Notes: generated from the sequence alone by a model not told the origin. A stretch of 36,524 nt of DNA from Euryarchaeota archaeon UBA250 (GCA_002504845.1 DATW01000011.1:1-36524); one strand, 5' to 3'; shown: positions 7,404 through 15,735, counted from the first letter of the stretch. Numbers and translations: made by a program.

Positions 7404-8096
7404 ATGGTGAGCCTAGACGATGCAGTCATAGCCCGTCTTGAGCGAGGGGGTTCCCGTTACGAGATACTCGTCGACCCAGAGCTCGCTCAGCAGTGGAAGA
7501 AGAATCCAGGCAGCGTCAATATGGAAGACGTGCTAGCTGTTGAAGAAATCTGGTCCGATTCGCGACAGGGAGACAGGCCGAATGAAAGCGATTTGGTGAA
7601 GAGCTTCGAAACAAACGATACACTCGAGTGCGCTGCCAAGATATTGGAAAAGGGATCGATTCAACTGACAACCCAACAAAGGAAAGAGATGACTGAGGAA
7701 AAGAGAAAGAAAATCATCAATGCAATCGCAACTACTGCAACGGACCCCAAGACGAAGTCCCCCCACCCCCGAACGAGGATAGAGAATGCTCTGGCTGAGT
7801 CTAGATTCTCAGTAGACCCCTTCCTTTCTGTAGAAAGACAGGTCGAAGATGCGATCAAAGTGCTCCGGCCCCTCATCCCGCTTCAATTCGTGATGACAAG
7901 AATCGCTTTCAGAATACCAGGTTCAGATTATGGTGGGGCATTGGGTGTTCTGAGAGATCTCGTTGAGAAAGAAGAATGGCTCTCAAACGGTGACTGGGCC
8001 TGTGTTGTCTCCTGCCCAGGAGGGATGCGGCATGATCTGATAGATCAGGTGATGAAGCGTTGTAGCCGCGCTGAAGTCAAGCATCTCGATCGATAA
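7404..8096 (+). CDS. Ribosome maturation protein SBDS (Sdo1)
   Basis: A 230-residue protein of usual SBDS length. The N-terminal domain has the pattern ARLERGGSRYEILVDPELA and EDVLAVEEIWSDSRQGDR, the central domain has TTQQRKEMTEEKRKKII followed by HPRTRIENAL, and the C-terminal ferredoxin-like domain begins at VEDAIKVLRPLIPL. SBDS proteins help release an anti-association factor from the large ribosomal subunit in eukaryotes; in archaea they bind the ribosome and lie in this same operon. It follows psmA by 39 bases and precedes rrp4 by 28 bases. Nothing unusual is visible. Confidence 0.95.
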   Translation: MVSLDDAVIARLERGGSRYEILVDPELAQQWKKNPGSVNMEDVLAVEEIWSDSRQGDRPNESDLVKSFETNDTLECAAKILEKGSIQLTTQQRKEMTEEKRKKIINAIATTATDPKTKSPHPRTRIENALAESRFSVDPFLSVERQVEDAIKVLRPLIPLQFVMTRIAFRIPGSDYGGALGVLRDLVEKEEWLSNGDWACVVSCPGGMRHDLIDQVMKRCSRAEVKHLDR

Positions 8097-8124
8097 TCAT
8101 CTCACTCCTTCCACGTGAACGGTT

Positions 8125-8832
8125 ATGAGGGGTAGGAGGGTCGCCGGCCCGATAGACATGACAAGAGGACGAGGTGCGGGGGGCCCGCACGGAAGTCGAG
8201 AGTCCGTTCTCGTCGCACCAGGCGACGATCTCGGAGACTCGAAAGAGCTCGAGCCAGGTCACGGCGTAATCGTCGTCGACGGAAGGCTCAAGGCTGTTAA
8301 ACAGGGAAGAATGATGAAAGATGGAAAAAACGTCGGCATACAGCCACGAAGAACCGCGTATGTACCACGTCCGAGTGATTTGGTAATTGGATTCGTCGAG
8401 GGTATGACGAACAATATCTGGTTCATTGACATAGGCGCTCCTTTCAATGCGATTCTTCCTCTGTCACTTGGACCCTCTAAAGCTTCCTTCGGCGGGCTTC
8501 GTTCAGTGTTGGATGTGGGCGACGCAATTCTTTGTAGGATTCAAGAGGTGGAGGAAAACCACTCCTCTGTTGCAACTATGAAGGGCATGGGCCTTAGAAA
8601 ACTCAAGACCGGGTCAGTTGAGTCTGTTGACCCGCATTTGCTTGGCAGGGTAATCGGATCGAAAGGTGCGAATCTGTCAGAACTAAAGGAAAAGACCGAT
8701 ACTAGAATCATTGTCGCAGATAATGCGAGAGTGTGGATCGATGGGGATGTAGCTGGAATCATTTCGGCCAGGGCGGAGCTCGGTGCCATGATGATGAAGG
8801 CGAAAATTTCCGAGTACGGAGGTGATGTATGA
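8125..8832 (+). CDS. rrp4: Exosome complex RNA-binding subunit Rrp4
   Basis: A 235-residue protein. The N-terminal domain has VLVAPGDDLGD and PGHGVIVVDGRLKAVKQG, the S1 domain spans about residues 85-150 (FVEGMTNNIWFIDIGAPFNAIL region), and the KH domain begins near HLLGRVIGSKGANLSELKE, with the GSKG loop that contacts RNA. Rrp4 forms part of the trimeric cap on the Rrp41-Rrp42 hexamer and gives the exosome its poly(A) preference. The first 18 residues, rich in Arg and Gly, are longer than usual, so the true start might be the internal ATG at 8158 (MTRGRGAGG). The stop overlaps the rrp41 start by four bases. Confidence 0.95.
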   Translation: MRGRRVAGPIDMTRGRGAGGPHGSRESVLVAPGDDLGDSKELEPGHGVIVVDGRLKAVKQGRMMKDGKNVGIQPRRTAYVPRPSDLVIGFVEGMTNNIWFIDIGAPFNAILPLSLGPSKASFGGLRSVLDVGDAILCRIQEVEENHSSVATMKGMGLRKLKTGSVESVDPHLLGRVIGSKGANLSELKEKTDTRIIVADNARVWIDGDVAGIISARAELGAMMMKAKISEYGGDV

Positions 8833-9548
8833 TGGGCGGATATGGAGATGTTCAGATGATTGATGAAAAGGGACTACGCATGGATGGAAGAAAGCCATCT
8901 GAGTGCAGGCCAATTGAGATTGAAACGGGCGTAGTCCCCGTCGCTGACGGATCCGCGAGGGTACGCTGGGGCTTGAATGACGTTATTGCAGCGGTATATG
9001 GCCCTATGGAGGCACATCCTCGCAAAATTCAACGTCAAGACAGGGCAGTTCTCGATGTACGCTACAACATGGCGCCGTTCAGCACAACTGATCGAATCAG
9101 ACCAGGGTTCAATCGAAGAAGCCGAGAGATAAGTAAGGTGACTGCAGAGGCACTAGAAAGTGTCGTCCTCCTCGAATTATATCCTCGATCAAAGATAAGG
9201 GTCGAGATCGAAGTCTTATGTGCTGAGGCAGGCACTAGATGCGCAGGAATAACCGCTGCATCCGCTGCTCTTGCACATGCTGGCATACCAATGACGGATC
9301 TTGTCGTATCAGTCGCTTCTGGGAAGGTAAACGGCGTAGTGGTCTGTGACCTCAACAAAGAGGAAGACAACTACGGTGAGGCGGATCTCCCAATGGGCAT
9401 ACTTCCAAACAGCGGGGAACTCGTGTTCCTACAGATGGATGGAGACCTCTCTCAAGAGGATTTCAAGATAGCATGGGACTACAACATGGAGGCTGCTTCC
9501 CATATCCACGAAATAATGGCCAGAGCCCTGAAGGGAGGTGATGCTTGA
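8829..9548 (+). CDS. rrp41: Exosome complex catalytic subunit Rrp41
   Basis: A 239-residue RNase PH-fold protein. The family start pattern LRMDGRKPSECRPIEIE is at about residues 15-31. The phosphate- and RNA-binding region includes RRSREISKVTAEALES, and the active-site region is DLNKEEDNYGEADLPMG with conserved Asp residues that distinguish catalytic Rrp41 from inactive Rrp42. It degrades RNA 3' to 5' by phosphorolysis and can add heteropolymeric tails in reverse. It overlaps rrp4 and rrp42 by four bases each, pointing to translational coupling of the complex subunits. Confidence 0.97.
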   Translation: MMGGYGDVQMIDEKGLRMDGRKPSECRPIEIETGVVPVADGSARVRWGLNDVIAAVYGPMEAHPRKIQRQDRAVLDVRYNMAPFSTTDRIRPGFNRRSREISKVTAEALESVVLLELYPRSKIRVEIEVLCAEAGTRCAGITAASAALAHAGIPMTDLVVSVASGKVNGVVVCDLNKEEDNYGEADLPMGILPNSGELVFLQMDGDLSQEDFKIAWDYNMEAASHIHEIMARALKGGDA

Positions 9549-10336
9549 TGTCCATACCTCTTGTACCCGAGCTTCTCAGGAAGCACCTGGCGGATCTGGC
9601 TGATTCCGATATGAGAATCGATGGACGAGGAAGATTCGAATCGAGAGACATCTCTCTCGAGGTCGGGATACTCCCAAGGGCCGAGGGCTCAGCAAGAGTC
9701 CAGATGGGGAACACGATCGTCCTTGCTGGTGTAAAGTTCCAGTTGATGACCCCCTATCCGGATCGTCCCAATCAAGGAGGGCTAATGTGCAGTGCAGAAG
9801 TAAGGCCAGTAGCAGGCCGTTCATGGGAACCCGGACCTCCGAGTCCCCAGTCAATAGAACTCGGGCGTGTCGTCGATCGTGGTATACGCGAATCGGGTTG
9901 TATAGACGTCGATGAGCTTTGCATAATACCCGGGGAGAGGGCATGGCAAGTCATATTGGACGTATTCGCTGTATCTGACGATGGGAATCTTTTCGATGCA
10001 TTCGCGTTAGCAGGAATAGCAGCATTGCGCTCTGCAATCGTGCCTGCTGAGCGATTTGAGATAGGCGAAGATTACCCCCTTCCAGTTTCCAAGACTCCGA
10101 CCATGTGTTCCTATCACCGGGTCGGCGGCAGGTATGTGTTGGACGCGAGCAAGAAAGAAGAGCTAGGCGGAGACGAACGCATACACATTACCTTAGGCGA
10201 CGATGGGCACGTTCATTCGCTTCAGAAGGGTCTAAAGGGAATCTTCACGACGGCCGAATTCGAAGAGATCATGGAGCATGCGATCGAAAGGTGCGCTGAA
10301 CTACGTGACTTAGTCAACAATGCAATAGAGAAGTGA
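9545..10336 (+). CDS. rrp42: Exosome complex subunit Rrp42
   Basis: A 263-residue RNase PH-fold protein, non-catalytic partner of Rrp41. The N-terminus has IDGRGRFESRDISLEVG, then ARVQMGNTIVLAGVKFQL and a region ending in SIELGRVVDRGIRES. The C-terminal part has LFDAFALAGIAALRSA. Rrp41 and Rrp42 alternate in a hexameric ring; Rrp42 contributes to RNA binding but lacks the catalytic Asp cluster, and I do not see an equivalent of the Rrp41 active-site segment here. The start overlaps the rrp41 stop, and rpl37ae follows after four bases. Confidence 0.97.
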   Translation: MMSIPLVPELLRKHLADLADSDMRIDGRGRFESRDISLEVGILPRAEGSARVQMGNTIVLAGVKFQLMTPYPDRPNQGGLMCSAEVRPVAGRSWEPGPPSPQSIELGRVVDRGIRESGCIDVDELCIIPGERAWQVILDVFAVSDDGNLFDAFALAGIAALRSAIVPAERFEIGEDYPLPVSKTPTMCSYHRVGGRYVLDASKKEELGGDERIHITLGDDGHVHSLQKGLKGIFTTAEFEEIMEHAIERCAELRDLVNNAIEK

Positions 10337-10340
10337 TATC

Positions 10341-10709
10341 ATGGCGAAGAGAACTCAGAAAGCTGGCGCTTCGGCTAGATTCGGACCCCGCTATGGTGTC
10401 AGCGTACGCCGACGTGCAGCATCTGTTCTGAAGAAGAGAAGCAGGAAATTCACATGCCCTAGTTGCCAGTATCAGAAGGTTACTAGGGACGTTGCAGGAA
10501 TCTGGTCATGCAGAAAGTGCGGGAACAAATTCACTGGTGGTTACTGGGAACCCTTCACAAGGGCTACAGAGGCAAATAGCAGAATCATCCGCCGTGGCAG
10601 AGAGGGTGCAACTTCCACAGATCTCGCAGTTATCGCTCAGCAGGCGGCACTCGATTACGAGCGTCGCATAGCGGAGGGACCGGTTGATGCCAGCGACGAG
10701 GAAGAATGA
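10341..10709 (+). CDS. rpl37ae: Large ribosomal subunit protein eL43 (L37Ae)
   Basis: A 122-residue protein. The N-terminal TQKAGASARFGPRYGVSVRR and the zinc ribbon CPSCQYQKVTRD...WSCRKCGNKFTGG (two CxxC pairs at about residues 36-60) are characteristic of L37Ae/eL43, which binds 23S rRNA. Usual archaeal lengths are about 80-95 residues; here an extension of about 35 residues rich in acidic and Ala residues follows and overlaps the start of pcc1. A GTGAT motif at the end of rrp42 precedes the ATG at 10341. This gene order is standard for archaeal exosome operons. Confidence 0.95.
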   Translation: MAKRTQKAGASARFGPRYGVSVRRRAASVLKKRSRKFTCPSCQYQKVTRDVAGIWSCRKCGNKFTGGYWEPFTRATEANSRIIRRGREGATSTDLAVIAQQAALDYERRIAEGPVDASDEEE

Positions 10710-10917
10710 GCTCGTCAAGGTCTCTGTTTCGATTTCAGCAGATCCTAGGCTAGCCGCAGCCCTTCAAACTGAGGTAGAAACTTCTGAAATTCCAAGCGGA
10801 TTTCAGTTCGAGATTCATGCAGATTCTATCAGCGATGCAAGGGCTAGGATGAATACGGTCCTAAGAAGCCTAATTGCTGCACATCGAACCGGTCAAGCCA
10901 TAGGGGCGTGGGTATGA
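10687..10917 (+). CDS. pcc1: KEOPS complex subunit Pcc1
   Basis: A 76-residue protein whose pattern (VKVSVSISADPRLAAAL, then ISDARARMNTVLRSLIAAHR) matches Pcc1, the dimerising subunit of the KEOPS complex that makes the t6A modification on tRNA. The ATG at 10687 (a TTG at 10684 is also in frame) lies inside the end of rpl37ae, so the two genes share 23 bases in different frames. Its stop overlaps the prefoldin start. Pcc1 at this point in the exosome operon is the usual archaeal arrangement, which supports the call for such a short sequence. Confidence 0.88.
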   Translation: MPATRKNELVKVSVSISADPRLAAALQTEVETSEIPSGFQFEIHADSISDARARMNTVLRSLIAAHRTGQAIGAWV

Positions 10918-11228
10918 TGCAATCTGACATTCAATCGATTCAGAGGATAGCACAGGATCTCAACAACGTCCGTGGACAACTGCAGACCACTAGATCGCAG
11001 GTCGGGGAGATAACAACAACATTGGAACTACTCGATGAACAACCGGACGATAATGCAGTTTTCAGAGCAGTGGGCCCATTACTTCTCGAAGTGGGAGACA
11101 GGTCGAAACTCAAGAGTTCGCTGAATAGCTCCCTGGAGGCGCTCATAGGCCACTCGTCCAAGCTAGAAGATCTGGAACAGCAACTACTCAATGAGTACGA
11201 ACGCATCTCAGCACTGATTGAATCATGA
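10914..11228 (+). CDS. pfdB: Prefoldin subunit beta
   Basis: A 104-residue protein dominated by two coiled-coil helices (about residues 4-45 and 70-104) joined by a short hairpin part around AVFRAVGPLLLEVG. This is the beta-type prefoldin layout; two alpha and four beta subunits form the archaeal hexamer that passes unfolded proteins to the thermosome. I chose the ATG at 10914, which overlaps the pcc1 stop by four bases, rather than the GTG at 10908. The neighbouring pcc1 is in the usual archaeal position. Confidence 0.92.
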   Translation: MMQSDIQSIQRIAQDLNNVRGQLQTTRSQVGEITTTLELLDEQPDDNAVFRAVGPLLLEVGDRSKLKSSLNSSLEALIGHSSKLEDLEQQLLNEYERISALIES

Positions 11229-11241
11229 ATGGAGGCCTTGA

Positions 11242-12231
11242 ATGGTCCAAAATGCTCGAATTGATGATCTCAAGCCATGGATATCCTCCCTTGGAGATGG
11301 GGCGATCGCTGTCTTGTCACACAAAAATGGAGATATGGACACTATTGGTTCAGCCACGGTACTCGCCGCATGGATAGGATCGAGAGCCCGTGCAACCGGG
11401 CTACATGCAGACAAAGTATCGAAGAGGATGCTTCAGAGAACTGGGATGGAATTCAGATGGATGGACCACCGCCATCCAACGTTCCCAAGGGCGCTCGCTG
11501 GAATCATAGCAGTAGACACAGGAGGTCCCTCCCAAGTCGGGATTGAGATGCCAGGGGATATCCCAATGTTTGTCATAGACCATCATGCCAGCTCTTCAGA
11601 TCAATGGCCAGAGGACACAATGCTCCTATCCTCCGATGCGTCATCGACATGTCAGATAATACTCGAATTGATACTTCGTGATAGTGGCAGGATACCTCTT
11701 GAATGGGCAGAGATGTTGTATGCAGGCATAGTGACGGATACAGGACGCTTCAAGCATGGTTCAGAGAATGCTCATAGGAGCGTAGTCAGCCTTTTAGATA
11801 ACAGCACTTTGAATCCAGAGGACGTACTCCAAACAATCGATGGAGACGGCATGCCATCAGATCAAAGGAAGAGAATCCTCTCTTCTGTATCTTCCATGGA
11901 GATACACCACTGCGGCGGAATGATAGTCGCTACTGCGAAAGGCGGTAGCCACGAATCCAGAATAGCCACATCTTTGGTTTCGTCGGGCGCTGATGCCTCT
12001 ATCGTGACAAAGCATCTTGAGGACGGTAACATCAGGATAACTGCTCGGGCCTCATGGAGATCGATAGAGTCTGGATTGGATATGGGGGCTATCATGAGCT
12101 CACTTGCTATCGCCAAGGGCGGTCATGGTGGCGGGCATAAAGGCGCTGCGGGATGGATGGGAAACGCCAACCAGGGGGAAGCAATAGCATTTTTACTCGC
12201 TGAGATAGGAGTTCAGGCCAGAGGTGATTGA
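11242..12231 (+). CDS. DHH/DHHA1 family phosphoesterase
   Basis: A 329-residue protein with the DHH family motifs: HKNGDMDTIGS (Asp31 and Asp33), AVDTGG, IDHHASSSD (Asp113-His114-His115) and GIVTDTGRFKHGS, followed by a C-terminal DHHA1 domain with GGHGGGHKGAAGW. This layout matches NrnA-like oligonucleotide or bis-phosphate phosphatases and archaeal RecJ-like proteins; the short length and the absence of an OB domain favour a nanoRNase or phosphatase role over a RecJ exonuclease. The ATG at 11242 is preceded by GGAGG near 11231. It is probably co-transcribed with the exosome genes, which would suit a role in finishing RNA breakdown. Substrate not determinable. Confidence 0.9.
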   Translation: MVQNARIDDLKPWISSLGDGAIAVLSHKNGDMDTIGSATVLAAWIGSRARATGLHADKVSKRMLQRTGMEFRWMDHRHPTFPRALAGIIAVDTGGPSQVGIEMPGDIPMFVIDHHASSSDQWPEDTMLLSSDASSTCQIILELILRDSGRIPLEWAEMLYAGIVTDTGRFKHGSENAHRSVVSLLDNSTLNPEDVLQTIDGDGMPSDQRKRILSSVSSMEIHHCGGMIVATAKGGSHESRIATSLVSSGADASIVTKHLEDGNIRITARASWRSIESGLDMGAIMSSLAIAKGGHGGGHKGAAGWMGNANQGEAIAFLLAEIGVQARGD

Positions 12232-13149
12232 ATTACTGCGACTGAACTTGACATAGCCCTATCTTTGGATTCCGCTGGACAGCTTGAGCCAGAGGAAATG
12301 CTGAAGCTTTCTCCCTTGAGGAGAGATATTTTGAGGCTCTCAAGATCTATTTCAGAAGGTGAGATAGCCTTCGCTGTAAATCTCTCAGAGGAGCTTCTAA
12401 ATCGATCTAGAGGCAGTGATGAGCGAGATATTGAGGCTGAGGCAAGAATACGCTTGGATAGAGCATTGATTGGAGCAGTTGAGGAATCCATGGTTGGAGT
12501 TGAGTTACGATGGGCGACTGAGAGAATCTCGTCAATCAATCCAGGTTCACCAGGCCATGCTTTGGCACTTCTGAATCTGGCTGGTTGGCATGCATCTTCA
12601 GGCGAGAGCATGATGGCGCTGGCAATTCACAGCGAGATAACGCCCATGGCTGGACACCCAAATGATCTCATAGCACTCTCAAGATTAGAGGTCGGAAGAC
12701 TCCACCTTGGACTTGGTGACAACGAATCAGCCCTTCGCCATTTGTGGTCCTCAGCATCGAGATTCGAATCCGAGGGGATGTACGGCGAGGAAGCCATAGC
12801 GTCACTCGAGTGGTTGGACATCGCACTTGACATTCTTTCCTTGGAAGCAAAAACCATGGACGAGGTAATTAGAGACGCGGCGCCAAGGGACCCCAAGAAC
12901 AAAACTGCTGCGATGGCCCATCCTGAGGATGCATTGACGGTCGCCATGAGGCTTTCTGAAATCATCTTGCAGGACCCGTCGGGTTCCCAGAGACCAGATT
13001 TGGGACTTCTTGTGGATGCTGCTTTCTGCCTCAAATCCGAACCTCTAGCAGAACTTCTTGCCTCGAAGTCTGGAGATATTGAGGATACAGAGGTCGTAAA
13101 CTGGATTCATGAATTGAATCTGAGTGACTCGGAATCAGACCAATCGTGA
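12232..13149 (+). CDS. Helical-repeat (TPR-like) protein with non-ATG start
   Basis: A protein of about 305 residues, mostly helical, with repeated pairs of amphipathic helices resembling TPR units (for example LNLAGWHASSGESMMALA and LEVGRLHLGLGDNESALRHL). No enzymatic motif is visible. There is no ATG near the start: the open frame contains TTG at 12265, and further upstream an ATT at 12232 that directly follows the DHH gene stop and is preceded by GAGGTGA with good spacing. I give the longer form; the TTG at 12265 (294 residues) is the alternative. It ends the long plus-strand operon. Its 3' end overlaps the convergent Nudix gene by 43 bases. Confidence 0.7.
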   Translation: MTATELDIALSLDSAGQLEPEEMLKLSPLRRDILRLSRSISEGEIAFAVNLSEELLNRSRGSDERDIEAEARIRLDRALIGAVEESMVGVELRWATERISSINPGSPGHALALLNLAGWHASSGESMMALAIHSEITPMAGHPNDLIALSRLEVGRLHLGLGDNESALRHLWSSASRFESEGMYGEEAIASLEWLDIALDILSLEAKTMDEVIRDAAPRDPKNKTAAMAHPEDALTVAMRLSEIILQDPSGSQRPDLGLLVDAAFCLKSEPLAELLASKSGDIEDTEVVNWIHELNLSDSESDQS

Positions 13150-13517
13150 CTTCTGACTTTTTCGATCTCTGCTATGTCCCATTTCTTCATTTCCGGGATT
13201 TCAAGACACCATCCGACTTCCATTATTTTCTCATCTTGACTTTCCCATCCTATCGGTTCAGGCGATTCATCAACCTCGATTTTCACTAAATCTCCCCCTT
13301 CGAAGAAATTTTTCTCTATGTGGGTGGCTACTCCGAGGAAACCTACTTCTTCGAACAATTCTCTCAAAGCAGCTTCCTCGGGCAATTCTCCTTCTTCGAC
13401 CCATCCCCCGGGTAATTCCCATCCGCGTTCGATATTGTTGACCATTAACCATGCTTCCACATCATCGTTATTCGCCTGAGAAGAAGTCACCCAGCATAGT
13501 GCGAATCGCCTATTCAT
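13107..13517 (-). CDS. Nudix hydrolase
   Basis: A 136-residue protein with a complete Nudix box at about residues 38-60 (GWVEEGELPEEAALREL followed by FEEVGF), matching Gx5Ex7REUxEExGU exactly. Nudix enzymes cleave nucleoside diphosphates linked to another group; size and the WELPGGWVEEGE start of the box fit a housecleaning NTP or sugar-nucleotide hydrolase, but the substrate cannot be told. It overlaps the TPR gene upstream by four bases (ATGA), so it is probably the third gene of the ubiD operon. Its C-terminal codons overlap the end of the opposite-strand helical-repeat gene. Confidence 0.92.
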   Translation of the reverse strand: MNRRFALCWVTSSQANNDDVEAWLMVNNIERGWELPGGWVEEGELPEEAALRELFEEVGFLGVATHIEKNFFEGGDLVKIEVDESPEPIGWESQDEKIMEVGWCLEIPEMKKWDIAEIEKVRSHDWSDSESLRFNS

Positions 13518-14467
13518 TGCATGGCCTCAGATATCTCATTCATGAGGTGCTCGGCTTCGAGATCCCCTTCAGCAGCTCTTCTCCGTGCAAGGAAGAAAGC
13601 TTCGTTCAACCTGCCTGAATCAATGAGTGCCTTTATCGGGTCGTCTATCCCGACCTCCTCCTCCTGATCGAAGACGGAATTTGACTCGACCCCAGCTAGA
13701 ACACGCATTCCTTCCAGGAACTCAGCACGACTCTCTATCGGCGGTTTCTTCCAAGGAAGCTTTCCACTTCCGTCCATTTTAGCCCCCATTCGTTCGATAA
13801 ATCGATCGCGCTCCTCGCAGGGCGGATAGCACACCTGGGCCTGATCATAGCAATGCCATGCCTCATCTGTGGATCCCCGCCTCTCATGGATTCTTCCAAG
13901 CTTAGTCCACGCCTCATGATTCATTGGACGCTGTGCCAGGAGAATCGTGGCATGTTCCAGGTATTCATCTTCAAATCCATTGTCAAGCGCTCGTTCCAGC
14001 CTCCTTGAAAATAGGAGATTTGCTCTGGGATCGGTAAAATCCAGTGATTTTATCTTATCCAGAAGGCTATCAATCGGATTTTCTAGCCCCCACCACTCAT
14101 CCGGGTCAAGGGGGTCTATTCGAAGTGATTCGGAAAGAATCGAGGCACCGTGTAGGAGCATGTCCACATCTTTCAGCATATCTGTTAGATTCGGGTCCCT
14201 GCCAAGTACGCTGAATAAATCTTTCAAGGCAGAGGAGACACCGGCCTCATCTCTCAGCGCGATTCTAGACTTGACTAGGGTTTTCCAATTTCTGGGATTC
14301 GTAAAATCATGGAGAACTGCCTTGGAAGCCATCTGCTCACCCCATACGGCATCAGACTCATTGCCAGATGATAGGAACCTCTCTGCTTGAGTCCTATATC
14401 TGTCTCCAAGACTCCTTCTTGGATGGAGGAGTCGTTCCTCAAGGGTACTGTCAGCAGAGTTGCTCAT
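13514..14467 (-). CDS. TPR-repeat protein
   Basis: A 317-residue soluble protein with helical repeats. The clearest TPR unit is AWTKLGRIHERRGSTDEAWHCYDQAQVCYP (about residues 184-213; only the first part is a canonical motif), and similar helix pairs occur around AERFLSSGNESDAVWGEQMA and RLNEAFFLARRRAAEGDLEA. It has no signal peptide or membrane helix. TPR proteins act as scaffolds, so a partner role with the flanking UbiD and Nudix proteins is possible but not shown. It overlaps both neighbours by four bases (ubiD upstream, Nudix downstream), consistent with translational coupling. Confidence 0.78.
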   Translation of the reverse strand: MSNSADSTLEERLLHPRRSLGDRYRTQAERFLSSGNESDAVWGEQMASKAVLHDFTNPRNWKTLVKSRIALRDEAGVSSALKDLFSVLGRDPNLTDMLKDVDMLLHGASILSESLRIDPLDPDEWWGLENPIDSLLDKIKSLDFTDPRANLLFSRRLERALDNGFEDEYLEHATILLAQRPMNHEAWTKLGRIHERRGSTDEAWHCYDQAQVCYPPCEERDRFIERMGAKMDGSGKLPWKKPPIESRAEFLEGMRVLAGVESNSVFDQEEEVGIDDPIKALIDSGRLNEAFFLARRRAAEGDLEAEHLMNEISEAMQ

Positions 14468-15735
14468 ACAGCACTCCTGAATGCTGAATCATCGCTTCCT
14501 GATTTGATTGTCGCATCCATGCCTATTTTGCTTGTTTTTCCATCATCATAGCGACTGGGATCCAATGACGAGCCTTTCTGATCGCTTAGAATGACTGTAT
14601 CCCGATCTGGCTGCCACCTTGTCATGAGAGCCCATTCTACCCTGACGGGATCTGCGATGTCAATATCTGTGTCCACGACAACAACTTGCTTCATCGATCC
14701 GTGCCCCTTTATGGCTGCCTCGATTGCCTTCCGACCGTCCCCAGGCTCCTCAGGAATGATTTGAACAACAGCTGATAACCATCCTGAACCCCCATCCGTT
14801 AGATGTACATCGGTACACGTGACAACCTCTGATACAGCTTTCTTTATGGTAGGCGCTCTTGGAAGGCCCATGAGTGTCCTGTGCTCTCTTTCAGCTGGTA
14901 TCAGCGCATGGAAAACTGGCTCATCTCTATGATGAATCGAGTCATACACTATGACTGCCTCCTGCCTAACATCATCCAAGGTACCGGTGATATCCACATA
15001 TGGACCCTCATCACTTTTGTCTGATGTTATCCTCGCTTCCATGGCGTACTCTGCATCAGCAGGAACGGCGATACCGTTGTCAAGAGTGACTACTCTTAGG
15101 GGCGTGCCGTGAATTCTTCTGTGTAATGCGGCTGCGACCTTCAACTCATCTATATGTTCATTGAATGACATGGCTGCAGCCAACAATACTGTGGGATCAG
15201 GCGCATTTACCACGCATATTGGCACCTCGCTACCATGTGAGTGGGCCGAATCAACCATTGTCTTCAGGTGCCTCGGGACGAACCTCGAGACGCAGGTGGT
15301 AGAGTCTCTCAGATATTGCCTGTGGAATGATACGTTTCGTACACCGTCATGCTGTGCTATTATGATTGAAGCAGATTGATATCTCCCTCTGTCAGCCCTG
15401 TGATGCCATGGGATGGGAATCGCGCGTAGATCAACCTCGTCCTGCCTATTCTGGAGAACCACAGCATCTGAACGGCCCACCTCAACAGGTTCTTCGGGGT
15501 TGTCCATGGCCCACGCTAGTACATCGATCAACTCTCCAGGGTCTATTGAGAATGCTTCGCACAGCCTCTCTCTGACTAGGACATTTGCAGCTGCCCTGTG
15601 CCCCGGGCATTCGGAGATATTTTCGAACACTGTCGCCACATGCCCCCCTAATTGAGAAGCATCCAGTATGCCGTGATTCACTGATATTGCATCCGAATGG
15701 CGGATGGCGCCACCCAGCAGATCCCTGAAGGCCAT
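14464..15735 (-). CDS. UbiD-family prenylated-FMN decarboxylase
   Basis: A 423-residue protein with UbiD family features: MAFRDLL start, AIPIPWHHRADRGRYQSASIII, FHRQYLRDSTTCVSRFVPRHL, VVNAPDPTVLLAAAMSF, TLDNGIAVPADAEYAMEARI and the segment SDEGPYVDITGTLDD with the conserved Glu-Gly-Pro. UbiD enzymes decarboxylate alpha,beta-unsaturated acids with prenylated FMN. In many archaea a UbiD paralogue of this size decarboxylates trans-anhydromevalonate 5-phosphate to isopentenyl phosphate. Isopentenyl phosphate kinase lies about 5 kb away in this window, which makes that role likely, though an aromatic acid substrate is not excluded. It heads an operon with the TPR and Nudix genes. Confidence 0.87.
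   Translation of the reverse strand: MAFRDLLGGAIRHSDAISVNHGILDASQLGGHVATVFENISECPGHRAAANVLVRERLCEAFSIDPGELIDVLAWAMDNPEEPVEVGRSDAVVLQNRQDEVDLRAIPIPWHHRADRGRYQSASIIIAQHDGVRNVSFHRQYLRDSTTCVSRFVPRHLKTMVDSAHSHGSEVPICVVNAPDPTVLLAAAMSFNEHIDELKVAAALHRRIHGTPLRVVTLDNGIAVPADAEYAMEARITSDKSDEGPYVDITGTLDDVRQEAVIVYDSIHHRDEPVFHALIPAEREHRTLMGLPRAPTIKKAVSEVVTCTDVHLTDGGSGWLSAVVQIIPEEPGDGRKAIEAAIKGHGSMKQVVVVDTDIDIADPVRVEWALMTRWQPDRDTVILSDQKGSSLDPSRYDDGKTSKIGMDATIKSGSDDSAFRSAV

Noticed and set aside
13947..14390. Plus-strand frame of 147 codons over the TPR gene
   Set aside because: Serine-rich shadow of the TPR gene; no start signal or motif.
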